Part shown: positions 7,751 to 16,012 of the stretch, piece by piece
Numbering within the stretch: position 1 is the stretch's first letter
How the letters are laid out: the number at the start of each line of letters is the position of its first letter
NCBI GenBank assembly: GCA_023254365.1
Contig: JALRLQ010000027.1
Location: 1 to 19,519 of the forward strand
Direction of reading: 5' to 3'
DNA: 19,519 bases
Origin: Candidatus Poseidonia sp.
Lineage (GTDB): Archaea; Thermoplasmatota; Poseidoniia; Poseidoniales; Poseidoniaceae
Position numbers and translations under genes: made by a program
The notes under the pieces: model-generated
What the model was told of the DNA's origin: nothing
Databases searched by the model: none
The model's input: only the letters and a program-made list of their open reading frames with translations

Positions 7751-9970
7751 TCACAGCAGTCGATGCAGCCGACGAGCGACCGCTTTCGAAGCGTTGAGAC
7801 AACCTGCTGCACGGAAGCAACGAGCCGATTCTCGGAGTGCCATCGCCGCACGGTCGGGCTGCAAGCGCCCTTGAAGGTACCACCAACGACCGGCATAACG
7901 TTGCACAGGAGCACCCGTCACCTCAAACGCGTCCGGAGCAGGTAAGTCGGCGACGACCTCGTTGGCATTTTGTGAGGTTTTGACAAGGTGTTCAGCGTAT
8001 GTCAAGCCGATGACAGCTCGATGGAAGGGCGTTGGTTGTGCGTCCATCGCTTGATGAACGATCGCCTCCAAATCCTGCTGGGATGGAGCGGACGAAGTGC
8101 CCGCTGCATGAATGCTGGCTTTGGCCCTCAAGGCGAGCACCACCGGGTCGGTGGGGGAACTGATGGCTTCCAAACCCTCGACGAGGTCGGCCGCACGACC
8201 CTCATCATCTTCCGTGAGGGCGATGGTGTGCTGAATCATGCTCATGCTGACCATGATCGACGAACGCAGGGCTGCCTCTTCAGGAAGTGTCACCGCATCG
8301 AGCAGCGCATGAATCGCAGCAACATCAACCGGCTGTTCTTCATCGAACAATCGATCATCGATGCGTTGGACAGCCGCCCGAAGCAGCATCCGAGCGCGTT
8401 CGAGAGAGGCCGCTTGCTGGAGTTGACGGTCGAGGAGGCGTTGAGCCTCGTCCTCATCGCCAACCAACAGTGCGAGGTGATGACCGAGTTCATCCTTCAT
8501 GGCCTCGGATTCGATGTGAGCGAGGTGATGACGGGCATGGTCGAGTTCGTGCCGCTGCAGGGCCACGCGACTCGCCCAGTAGTGGAGCCGTTCCTCATCG
8601 GGTCGCTCCTGGGTTGCTCGGTCGAACAGGACGGCGAGTGCCGAGCTTTCACTGGCCATCAAGCGGTCAAAGTGCCCGTCCATCATCGAGTCGACCTCTT
8701 CGGATTCCAGGGCCATGGCGTGGTAGAGCTTCAGGACGGCAAAGGCTGGATGCTCGGCATGCTGCTCCCAATGCGTCAGGGCATCCTCGTGCAGTTGACG
8801 AAGTTGCGTTTCGCTTAGCATCGTTCGACGAACGTTGCGAACCAAATGTTGCACCTCAAAGGCGCTGGAATTGGCTGACCAACGCAGAAGCGCACGGTCG
8901 TCAAGCGAGCCGACCCAATCCGTGCCGGGGGCGACATCGGCGGGCAGCGGGCGAGGGAACAAGACCATGGCGTCAAGAGCCGATTGTTCATCCTCGCCAA
9001 GTTCGCTGAGCATGGTCTCCTCCACGAACGCTTGGATATCTGCGCCTGCCTCGGGAAGCGGTGCGCCCTCCTGATAGAGATGGAGCGCCATCGGATGGCC
9101 GCCCAACGCCTTGGCGATGTCCAGTCGTGTGGCTTCTTCGAGATGCGCACCCAGGAGGTGGATGGCCTCCTTTGGTTCGAGGTTGCTCAAGCGCAAGAGC
9201 GGCCAATCAAAGCCTTCGACCAAGGGCAATCGACCGGCCACAACGAGGTGTTGGCCTCGTTCGTGGAGGGCGTTGAGGTAGGTCAACACTGTGTCAAAAT
9301 GACGCGGGGAGAGCCGGTGTATGTCGTCAAGGACAAACAAGGTGTTCTCGCCCTGCTCGAGCGTCCAATCAACCATCGCTTCCTCATCGCTTGGGCGCCC
9401 GGAGAGGTTGGGAAACCACGCTGCAAGAACGCCTTCGGCGTCCGTGAATTCATCGGCATCGGCCCAATGAACGGCCTGATACTCGCTTTGGGCCATTGTG
9501 GCGAACACGCGCAGCATCGCTGTTTTGCCAATTCCCGAAAGCCCACCAACAACGGCTCGTCGGTGTTCGTTGAGCAGCCGCTTCAAATCGGACAAAGCCT
9601 CCTGGCGTCCGACCAAGGAGGGGCGTTCCGTCTCAGTTGTGAGGCCAGCAGAGGCGGCGGCTGGGTGTTCTTCCAACCAGGCACGGCCCTTCTCGGTAAT
9701 GTGGTAGACTTGGCGACGGCGACTTCCTCCACCGATCACGTGAGCGATGCGAACGCTGATGTAGCCATCGTCCAACAATCCCGTGAGCGGCTGGTTGAGC
9801 CCCGAACGCACGACCCCCATCGCTTCCGATAGCCCGGGAAGCGAAACTTCTCTGGGAACATCCCATGCTTGTTCGAGGGCTTGGGGAAAGCCCCCCAAGT
9901 AACGAAGCAAGCGTTCTTGCGACCGGGTGAACATGGACTCTTCACACGAAAGGTGAGGCGCCTCCTTCAT
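7751..9970 (-). CDS. Winged-helix DNA-binding protein with STAND/AAA-type ATPase domain and helical repeat C-terminus
   Basis: A 739-aa likely transcription regulator. Residues about 14-103 form a winged helix with a recognisable wing (AHVIGGGSRRRQVYHIT). An NTPase domain follows: Walker A GLSGIGKT at 143-150, Walker B LFVLDD at 211-216, an AGR sensor-like strand near 245-247, and GHPMALHL at 291-298, which matches the G-x-P helix of STAND ATPases. The rest, about 330-739, is Ala/Leu/Glu/His-rich and helical, most likely TPR-like repeats for sensing or protein contacts. STAND proteins act as NTP-driven switches that oligomerise on a signal. The ATG at 9970 is preferred over an adjacent in-frame TTG because a TTTCAA box lies exactly 23 nt before it. 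The ligand and target genes are unknown; divergent uvrC is a possible target (inference). Confidence 0.85.
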   Translation of the reverse strand: MKEAPHLSCEESMFTRSQERLLRYLGGFPQALEQAWDVPREVSLPGLSEAMGVVRSGLNQPLTGLLDDGYISVRIAHVIGGGSRRRQVYHITEKGRAWLEEHPAAASAGLTTETERPSLVGRQEALSDLKRLLNEHRRAVVGGLSGIGKTAMLRVFATMAQSEYQAVHWADADEFTDAEGVLAAWFPNLSGRPSDEEAMVDWTLEQGENTLFVLDDIHRLSPRHFDTVLTYLNALHERGQHLVVAGRLPLVEGFDWPLLRLSNLEPKEAIHLLGAHLEEATRLDIAKALGGHPMALHLYQEGAPLPEAGADIQAFVEETMLSELGEDEQSALDAMVLFPRPLPADVAPGTDWVGSLDDRALLRWSANSSAFEVQHLVRNVRRTMLSETQLRQLHEDALTHWEQHAEHPAFAVLKLYHAMALESEEVDSMMDGHFDRLMASESSALAVLFDRATQERPDEERLHYWASRVALQRHELDHARHHLAHIESEAMKDELGHHLALLVGDEDEAQRLLDRQLQQAASLERARMLLRAAVQRIDDRLFDEEQPVDVAAIHALLDAVTLPEEAALRSSIMVSMSMIQHTIALTEDDEGRAADLVEGLEAISSPTDPVVLALRAKASIHAAGTSSAPSQQDLEAIVHQAMDAQPTPFHRAVIGLTYAEHLVKTSQNANEVVADLPAPDAFEVTGAPVQRYAGRWWYLQGRLQPDRAAMALRESARCFRAAGCLNASKAVARRLHRLL

Positions 9971-9993
9971 CAATCATCCCCACGCCCGTGCGG

Positions 9994-9999
9994 TTGAAA
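9994..9999 (-). promoter_or_regulatory. TATA-like box for the STAND regulator
   Basis: In gene direction TTTCAA (context GATTTCAACC), 23 nt before the ATG at 9970. Confidence 0.5.
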
Positions 10000-10013
10000 T
10001 CGGTGGGGTGGCC

Positions 10014-10019
10014 TTTTGA
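10014..10019 (+). promoter_or_regulatory. TATA-like box for uvrC
   Basis: TTTTGA (context CCTTTTGAGT), 23 nt before the ATG at 10043. The box lies across an in-frame TTG at 10016, which argues against that codon being the start. Confidence 0.45.
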
Positions 10020-10042
10020 GTCACGGCCTCCGTGCGCACGGT

Positions 10043-11767
10043 ATGCCCGTGGACTTGGCTTCGGCCGACCTACCCAATGAACCGGGCGTCTATTTGTTCA
10101 AAACAAATCAGGGCCGGGTGCTGTATGTCGGGAAAGCCACCCGATTGAACGAACGCATTCGTTCCTATTTTTCCTCCAATCCGGACCGTCACATGATTCC
10201 CGAATTGGTGGCGAGAGCAGACGACATCGAATGCATCGTGACCCAGACACCTCAAGCGGCCTTGGTGCTCGAACGCCAACTCATCCGAGAGCACATGCCT
10301 CGCTTCAACTCGATGTTGAAGGACGGGAAATCCTTCCCCTACCTTGCGATGACCAACGATGAGTTCCCTCGCATCCTGTACACGAGGCATCCTCCAAAGT
10401 CAGCCGAACAATGGGGCCCGTTTCCCAATGCAGGAGCCGCCAAACAGGTGATGCAGTTGTTGCGCAGGCAGTTTGGCATTCGGGACTGCAAGGAATTGTT
10501 GCCGCAGGGATGCCTGTCCATGCACATCGGCCTGTGTGCGGGCCCGTGCATCAACGGTGACGGCTACGATGACCGCGTAAAAGCGGTACGACGGGTCCTC
10601 AACGGCGATGCTGCACCGTTGCTTGAGGAGTTGGTGGCCGACATGGAAGCAGCCTCTGAAGCCCAAGCCTACGAAGTGGCCGGTCAACACAGGGACATGA
10701 TACGCGCCGTGCGAGCGACGACCAGCCAGCACGTGGTTTCAAGCAAAGTCTACCGGGATTGCGATGCCATCGGGTTTGCCGCTGAAGGCGACCTCGCTGC
10801 GCTGGTCGTGCTTCACGCCGACGAGGGGATGGTTCAGGGCCAGGAAGCATGGCCTGCGGTCCATCGTGGCGACATCGGCGAGACCGTCTCGATGTTCATC
10901 GCTGAACATTACACCCACCGAACACCTCCCCGACTCTTGCTTTCTCCGGTTCCCATTTTCGATGGCCTCCAAAGTTGGCTGGACGAGCGAAGGGGAAGTT
11001 CAGTGGAGGTTCGCACGCCTCAACGAGGTGATTTGGAAAGCCTCGCCACCTTGGCCCGACAAAACGCCGACATCCAACTGCAGCGCATGGCGAACAAATC
11101 GAGCGGTTCGCTCGAACAACGGGCTGCCGATGAAGGAGCGGAGGTGTTGGGCATGACCACCCTCGACCACATCGTGTGCTTTGACATGGCCCAACTCCAA
11201 GGTGACGAACGGGTCGGTGCCAGCGTCGTGATGCGAAACGGACGACCTTCGAAAGACGAATACCGAAAGTACGTCGTCAAAGGCGAGGCCATCGACGACC
11301 TTCGCATGATGAAAGAAGTCGTTGTGCGGTGGGCGAAACGTCAGGAAGAATGGCCGGATTTGCTGCTCATCGACGGCGGCGAGACCCATCTCAGCACCAT
11401 CCGTCAGGCGCTTGAAGAACACGGATGGGCCGATCGCTTCCCGCTGGCCGCCCTCGCAAAACGGGAGGAGACGATTTTCAGGCACGAACAGGAGCCGGTG
11501 GTCTTGGACCGAAGCGGCCGTGTGCTCGTTCATGCAAGGGACGAAGCCCACCGATTCGTCAACACCTTCCATCGACGACGACGCAGTCGGTCTCGATTGG
11601 CCGACCCCCTGGAAGAGGTGGAGGGTTTGGGCGCCAAGAAACTCCAAACCTTGCTGCGCCATTTTGGTGGACGAAAGGGCATCGAACACGCCTCTGAGGC
11701 TGAACTAACGACGGTGCCCGGCATCGGTTCCGCATTAGCGGAGCGCATTTACCGAGCCCTGCATTAA
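10043..11767 (+). CDS. uvrC: UvrC, excinuclease ABC subunit C
   Basis: A full-length 574-aa UvrC that makes both incisions in nucleotide excision repair with UvrA and UvrB. The N-terminal GIY-YIG nuclease has GVY at 15-17, YVG at 28-30, Arg38 and Glu77. A Cys cluster (DCKELLPQGCLSMHIGLCAG then PC) matches the family's conserved cysteines, reported to hold an Fe-S cluster. A UVR helix pair for UvrB contact follows (LLEELVADMEAASEAQAYEV). The RNase H-like 5' nuclease shows the DDH triad as Asp381 (CFDMAQLQG), Asp444 (LLIDGGETHL) and His503 (RDEAHRF). Two helix-hairpin-helix motifs close the protein (VEGLGAKKL, VPGIGSALA). All key residues are present, so it should be active. The family is bacterial in origin and was passed to many mesophilic archaea. 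Its TAA stop overlaps the stop of the convergent gene. Confidence 0.97.
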   Translation: MPVDLASADLPNEPGVYLFKTNQGRVLYVGKATRLNERIRSYFSSNPDRHMIPELVARADDIECIVTQTPQAALVLERQLIREHMPRFNSMLKDGKSFPYLAMTNDEFPRILYTRHPPKSAEQWGPFPNAGAAKQVMQLLRRQFGIRDCKELLPQGCLSMHIGLCAGPCINGDGYDDRVKAVRRVLNGDAAPLLEELVADMEAASEAQAYEVAGQHRDMIRAVRATTSQHVVSSKVYRDCDAIGFAAEGDLAALVVLHADEGMVQGQEAWPAVHRGDIGETVSMFIAEHYTHRTPPRLLLSPVPIFDGLQSWLDERRGSSVEVRTPQRGDLESLATLARQNADIQLQRMANKSSGSLEQRAADEGAEVLGMTTLDHIVCFDMAQLQGDERVGASVVMRNGRPSKDEYRKYVVKGEAIDDLRMMKEVVVRWAKRQEEWPDLLLIDGGETHLSTIRQALEEHGWADRFPLAALAKREETIFRHEQEPVVLDRSGRVLVHARDEAHRFVNTFHRRRRSRSRLADPLEEVEGLGAKKLQTLLRHFGGRKGIEHASEAELTTVPGIGSALAERIYRALH

Positions 11768-14700
11768 CGCGACAATTCATCGATGAACGCCATGTCTTCG
11801 ATGGTTTCGCCGTGACGCAACGCCGGACTTGAGAAACCGGCGAGGTCGGCAAATTCACTGTCACCGATTTGTGCCTTGTTGATGCTGTTCTCGCGGTTGG
11901 CCATGGCCGCCTTCTTTTTCTTCTTCTTGCGACGACGGCGTCGAATGAACAGCACCAAGAGAATGAGCACAATGGTTGGATAGACCCAGAACTGAATGAG
12001 GAAATACAGCCAACCCACCTGAATTCGGTAGGTGATTTCGTCAGAAAATTCACCGGGAGGAACGACATAGGTCACGGTTTGGCGGCCGCCGTCCTCGGTC
12101 AGAATCAAATTTCCAGAACTTGAGGAGGCATCGACCAGTTGAATGCCGCGTGGCAGGGTGAATTGAATCGGCCCCGTGTAGGCGAGCCCGTTCTCCTCGA
12201 GGAGCGTGGTGTTGACCGTTCCGGTTTCTACGGTGATGGTTTCCTGATTGGTTGGGGGATAGGAAAGACCGCTGCCGCTGACATAGGAGGCCCGCAAACC
12301 GTTGGTGAATGCATTGGAAGCCATCATCAGCGGTTGATGGAAGATCGATTGAAGGCTGCTGGTGACCACGCTGAGTTGAAGTTCGGAAGGGTCGCTGTTG
12401 GCCATCTCAGACCAACCCATCCCGGTACCGATGGTGAAGGTCACCTCGGGGATCGAAAGCGAGAGGATGATCGGTTCATCGTCACTGACCACATCATCGG
12501 GTGCATCAATGCCGGAAATGGAGGTTCGAATCTCAAACGAAGAGAGGTCCATGGCCGCAACGTTGCCGTCTTCTTCTGCAAGGGTGCCGGCCTGATGGAT
12601 GAGGTCGGTCACTGAAGTCCCGATCAATTCCGTGAAGTCCTTCAGCCCTTGCCGAGTCGCCGTCAATTCGATGGGTTCATCGCAAATTTGCATATCGTAC
12701 TCGCTTGGATCACACAGTGAAACTTCTCCCGAACTCAGTGGGTCACTCATTCGACTCGACAAATCGATAACGAGGCGCACCAAATCGGACGGAATGGCCT
12801 CCATCGTAACCTTGGTGTCGCCTTGTTGAGGGATGTCATCGGTAGGGATGCCAATGCGGTAAACGCTCAGTTCTGCATCCAACGACAGCGTGAAGGACAT
12901 GGACGCACTCCATTCGTTGAAGTTGATGGATGAAAGGTCGAAGGTCACGTCGGAATACACGCAAGAACTCTGATTGGCGAAACAAATCACTTGGTCGTCA
13001 TCGTCTTTGATTTCGTGCTCCCAATTGTACGGATTGGTACCGGTAAACGAAATATCGGTAGCTTGTGTCCCCTCAACGGTTTTCTGAAGCACGATCTTTG
13101 ACGTGCCGTCAATGGTGGTCACCCAGGACGGCATGATGATTTCCACGGTCAATTCGGAAGGAGGCAAGTTCGACGGGATAATGGTGTCCAGATAACTCGA
13201 ATCAAGCACGGTTTCCAACGCAATGCCCGAATTCATCAAACGCTCAAGGTCACTGGTTTGGACGCCATCGAGGAAGTCATCGATCATCTCGTTGGTGTTG
13301 TAGGCTTTGAGAATGTCAATCAAACTCATCGAGAAAGGTTGACTGGTGGTTTGCAAGTAGATGGGGTAGGTCGCACTCATCGCTTCGGTGCCTTCCAAAC
13401 AGTAGTGCAGCACCTGTCCTGCCGCAACGGGCTCGGTGCATCCCGTGCTGTGGGTGTAATTCAGACCGCCCGGCGTTTCGAACATCCCCGTGCCGTCGGT
13501 TTGGGCAACCCACTGCAAATCGCTCATGGTGATTTCTCCAACACCGGCAACGGTGTCGCCGAGACCGGAAACGATGTCCCCGACCGGAAACTGGTCCGTG
13601 AATTGCGTCAGGTCAACGATGCCGTTGTGGTAAGCCAACCGAACACCATCCGAGGTAATGACCGGAATCGTGGCCATCGAAGACACATCGAACATGTTGA
13701 TGCCCCAGTCGTTGAGCGTGTCTGCATCGAGGTAGTGCAAGCCGGCAACAAAGTCAACGGTTGCAGCGTATTCATCGCTCAAATCCAACACGAGGTTGAT
13801 GTCAAGGGCCTTGGTTCCCTCTTCAATCCAAACAGTCGGCGTAGCCGATGAGTTGCGATGGCCCATGCGTAGGTCAACCGCCTGCACCAAATCTGCGTCG
13901 GTTTCAAGCGCATTGAGGTGGTCCATGGACCACTCTGCTGCCATGAAACTTGGCGGCCCTGCACGAGCAGCAAGGGTTCCACTGGCATCGACGCCCAACA
14001 CCGTGGAGTACGAAGGGGGGTTGATAACAAACTCCGCTTTGTGCCCAGGTTGTGTCGTCAAGTCAAACGTGGTGTTGATCTCCGCACCCATGGTCAACAG
14101 GCCGCGGTAGGTGCGTTCAAGGTCAAGGTCGGATGTTCCAACGAGGTTGAAATTGCTCGCCAGCAACTCCACGGAAGCCGTGGCGGTAAAACAGACGGGC
14201 GGCTCGAAGACGTTGTCCTGACTGGCCCCTTCCGCTAGCGCATCCGTGGTGTCGTCGGTGGAACAGGCTACGGTCTGTCCGCCGCTGGTGAAACTGTTGG
14301 TGTAATCCGTGGAAAGGCTGGTCACGGTTCCAAATCCGGATTCCAAGGCGGATTGAATGGCGTCGTTGACTTCGGATTTGAGTTTTTGACCTACCGTTGG
14401 GGAACCAGGACCGGCGGTTTCTTGGTTGAAGGTGTGACGAATCAAGTCGGCAGGAGCGCCGTCGTTAGCGTCCAGGCCATCGGTTTGCTCCAATGTATCC
14501 CCGACGATGGTTCCCGAACCCAAACCAAGCGAGTCTCGCTCGAACTCCCGAACGGCCCACGTCAATTGCAAGTCGATGCTGGAGGTGGACACCAAATCAA
14601 ACACATAACTGCCCTCAACCCAGTCTTGTCGGTTGGGGGTCATGTCGTCGGCGTGGTCGTATTCATCGCACGTTCCCCCCGTGCTGCTGCACGACTGCAT

Positions 14701-14805
14701 ACCTGCTGCACTGGCCACGGGTGCCATGAACTGCAACGCAAACAAACTTACGAGGAGCAAAGGAAGGGTTGGTGACGCTGCTGTGGGGCGGCCGCGGGAC
14801 GACAT
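11764..14805 (-). CDS. Large secreted, C-terminally membrane-anchored protein of unknown family
   Basis: A 1013-aa protein I do not recognise. Residues 1-33 are a signal peptide (LPLLLVSLFALQFMAPVASA, AxA-type cleavage site). The ectodomain of about 890 residues is rich in Ser, Thr, Asp and short alternating hydrophobic strands, suggesting beta structure, with a few Cys pairs (for example in CSSTGGTCDEY near the start and CFANQSSC). A membrane helix lies at about 930-954, followed by five Arg and six Lys at 955-965, a strong stop-transfer signal, then a 48-residue cytoplasmic tail ending IDELSR. The topology matches the giant beta-helix protein in this window, but no Ig modules or helix turns are obvious. 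Possible roles are surface layer or envelope scaffold; this is a guess. The stop TAA overlaps the uvrC stop in the shared TTAA. Confidence 0.82.
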   Translation of the reverse strand: MSSRGRPTAASPTLPLLLVSLFALQFMAPVASAAGMQSCSSTGGTCDEYDHADDMTPNRQDWVEGSYVFDLVSTSSIDLQLTWAVREFERDSLGLGSGTIVGDTLEQTDGLDANDGAPADLIRHTFNQETAGPGSPTVGQKLKSEVNDAIQSALESGFGTVTSLSTDYTNSFTSGGQTVACSTDDTTDALAEGASQDNVFEPPVCFTATASVELLASNFNLVGTSDLDLERTYRGLLTMGAEINTTFDLTTQPGHKAEFVINPPSYSTVLGVDASGTLAARAGPPSFMAAEWSMDHLNALETDADLVQAVDLRMGHRNSSATPTVWIEEGTKALDINLVLDLSDEYAATVDFVAGLHYLDADTLNDWGINMFDVSSMATIPVITSDGVRLAYHNGIVDLTQFTDQFPVGDIVSGLGDTVAGVGEITMSDLQWVAQTDGTGMFETPGGLNYTHSTGCTEPVAAGQVLHYCLEGTEAMSATYPIYLQTTSQPFSMSLIDILKAYNTNEMIDDFLDGVQTSDLERLMNSGIALETVLDSSYLDTIIPSNLPPSELTVEIIMPSWVTTIDGTSKIVLQKTVEGTQATDISFTGTNPYNWEHEIKDDDDQVICFANQSSCVYSDVTFDLSSINFNEWSASMSFTLSLDAELSVYRIGIPTDDIPQQGDTKVTMEAIPSDLVRLVIDLSSRMSDPLSSGEVSLCDPSEYDMQICDEPIELTATRQGLKDFTELIGTSVTDLIHQAGTLAEEDGNVAAMDLSSFEIRTSISGIDAPDDVVSDDEPIILSLSIPEVTFTIGTGMGWSEMANSDPSELQLSVVTSSLQSIFHQPLMMASNAFTNGLRASYVSGSGLSYPPTNQETITVETGTVNTTLLEENGLAYTGPIQFTLPRGIQLVDASSSSGNLILTEDGGRQTVTYVVPPGEFSDEITYRIQVGWLYFLIQFWVYPTIVLILLVLFIRRRRRKKKKKKAAMANRENSINKAQIGDSEFADLAGFSSPALRHGETIEDMAFIDELSR
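11911..11928 (+). terminator. Pyrimidine tract that could end uvrC transcripts
   Basis: An 18-nt run of only C and T, including five consecutive T, lies 144-161 nt past the uvrC stop on the uvrC strand. It is the antisense of the six-Lys segment of the convergent gene. Archaeal RNA polymerase stops at U-rich tracts, so it may act as a terminator; the tract is explained equally well by the Lys codons. Confidence 0.2.
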
Positions 14806-14828
14806 CAGTTCTTGCTGGGGTCGGGAAC

Positions 14829-14834
14829 TTGAAA
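14829..14834. promoter_or_regulatory. Single TATA-like box shared by two divergent genes
   Basis: The 52-nt gap between the ATG at 14805 (minus) and the ATG at 14858 (plus) holds TTGAAA at its exact centre, with 23 nt on each side. On the plus strand it reads CTTGAAAG and on the minus strand CTTTCAAG, so each gene sees a box of the type and spacing found at the other gene heads. No second candidate is visible for either gene. Confidence 0.5.
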
Positions 14835-14857
14835 GGAGTTCCCCTCATCGTCCCATC

Positions 14858-16012
14858 ATGGACAACCCCTCTCCAACGGCGTTGTTCGTGGTTGTCAACC
14901 GCCGAGATGGAGCGATCTTGCATGCTGAATTGAAGGCGAAGGGATGGCTGAACGCCGAGGTGGAACCAATGGAGGTGGGCGAGGATTCCATCGGTTTTCC
15001 ACTTCTCGTCAAAGACGATTCCACCCACGAGCACGTGCTCGACCAACTCACGGTGAGCGCGCGCTTCCAGCGAGGAGAGGCTTCGCCGAGGTCGCCGGTC
15101 GACCCTCACCGCCGATTGCATGAAGCCATCCTGTCATGGATGAACGAACACGGCGTGGATGAGCCTGAAGTGTTGGGCTCGGTCCCTTCCAAATGGGAAC
15201 GATTGGGTGAGTTGATCTTGCTTCCTTTTGAGACGATGAGCCTGCCTGTTTGGCAGCGCCTGAGAGGGCACGCCTCGGCCGGCCACCTTTGGCATGCCAT
15301 GGCCGAAGCCCTCAAAGTCACTGCGTTGGGGATTCAAGCACCGGTGGCAAACGATGCGTTTCGCTCCTCTCAAGCAGAACTGTTGCTGGGCGAGGCCACC
15401 GTCCGTTTTCTTGACCACGGCATCACCTACACCTTTGACGCCACCAAGGTGATGTTTTCATCGGGCAACATCACCGAACGCAGGCGTATCGGTCGCATTG
15501 ACATGCGAGGAGAAACGGTCATCGACGCCTACGCTGGGGTCGGCTACTACACCTTCCCGATGCTGGTCCACGCCGGGGCAACCCATGTCCATGCCTGCGA
15601 ACACAACCCTGCCTCCATCGCTGGCCTCAACGCCGGAGCAGAAGCCAACGGCGTGTCCAACCGCCTCACGGTTCATGAGGGCGATAACGCCGCGGTGTTG
15701 CCGAGGTTGGCGGGCACCGCCGACCGTTGTCACCTCGGTCTGCTTCCCTCATCTGAACCGGTATGGGAGGCATGCTTGCTGGCCCTCAAGCCCACCGGTG
15801 GCACACTGCACGTTCACATGAACGTCGAGGAAGAACGCATTGATTCGTGGTGCAACACCACGGTCGAGCGATTTCAAGCCATGGCTGACGGGCACGGCTT
15901 GGATGTCGTCGTCTCTGCAGAGCATCTCGAGAAGGTGAAATGGTTCGCGCCCAGAGTTCGCCACGTGGTGCTCGACGTGAAGGTTACACCGACCCGTCAT
16001 CAGGGCCCGTGA
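14858..16012 (+). CDS. taw2: tRNA(Phe) wybutosine-synthesis transferase TYW2/Taw2
   Basis: A 384-aa SAM-dependent enzyme of the Trm5/TYW2 family. TYW2 moves the aminocarboxypropyl group of SAM to the tricyclic base at position 37 of tRNA(Phe), a step of wyosine synthesis. The N-terminal half is divergent. The diagnostic block FDATKVMFSSGNITERRRIG lies at 193-212, the SAM loop DAYAGVGYYT at 223-232, and acidic E248 ends the second strand (ACEHNP). At 289-300 the sequence reads DRCHLGLLPSSE, the TYW2-type motif, where Trm5 methyltransferases carry an N-P-P-like motif; this is the main reason for calling TYW2. The ATG at 14858 is preferred: the open frame further upstream covers the divergent signal peptide, and the shared box sits 23 nt before it. 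The 3' end overlaps the cyclophilin gene by 29 nt. Confidence 0.88.
   Translation: MDNPSPTALFVVVNRRDGAILHAELKAKGWLNAEVEPMEVGEDSIGFPLLVKDDSTHEHVLDQLTVSARFQRGEASPRSPVDPHRRLHEAILSWMNEHGVDEPEVLGSVPSKWERLGELILLPFETMSLPVWQRLRGHASAGHLWHAMAEALKVTALGIQAPVANDAFRSSQAELLLGEATVRFLDHGITYTFDATKVMFSSGNITERRRIGRIDMRGETVIDAYAGVGYYTFPMLVHAGATHVHACEHNPASIAGLNAGAEANGVSNRLTVHEGDNAAVLPRLAGTADRCHLGLLPSSEPVWEACLLALKPTGGTLHVHMNVEEERIDSWCNTTVERFQAMADGHGLDVVVSAEHLEKVKWFAPRVRHVVLDVKVTPTRHQGP

Noticed and set aside
8984..9832. Plus-strand open frame of about 280 codons opposite the STAND gene
   Set aside because: The minus strand here encodes Walker A, Walker B and the winged helix; the plus frame has no family pattern.
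9971..10042. TTG start codons at 9973 (STAND) and 10016 (uvrC)
   Set aside because: Nearby in-frame ATGs have promoter-like boxes at exactly 23 nt; the TTG at 10016 lies inside its own box.
14633..14857. N-terminal extension of taw2
   Set aside because: It runs antisense through the signal-peptide region of the divergent 1013-aa protein and past the shared promoter box.
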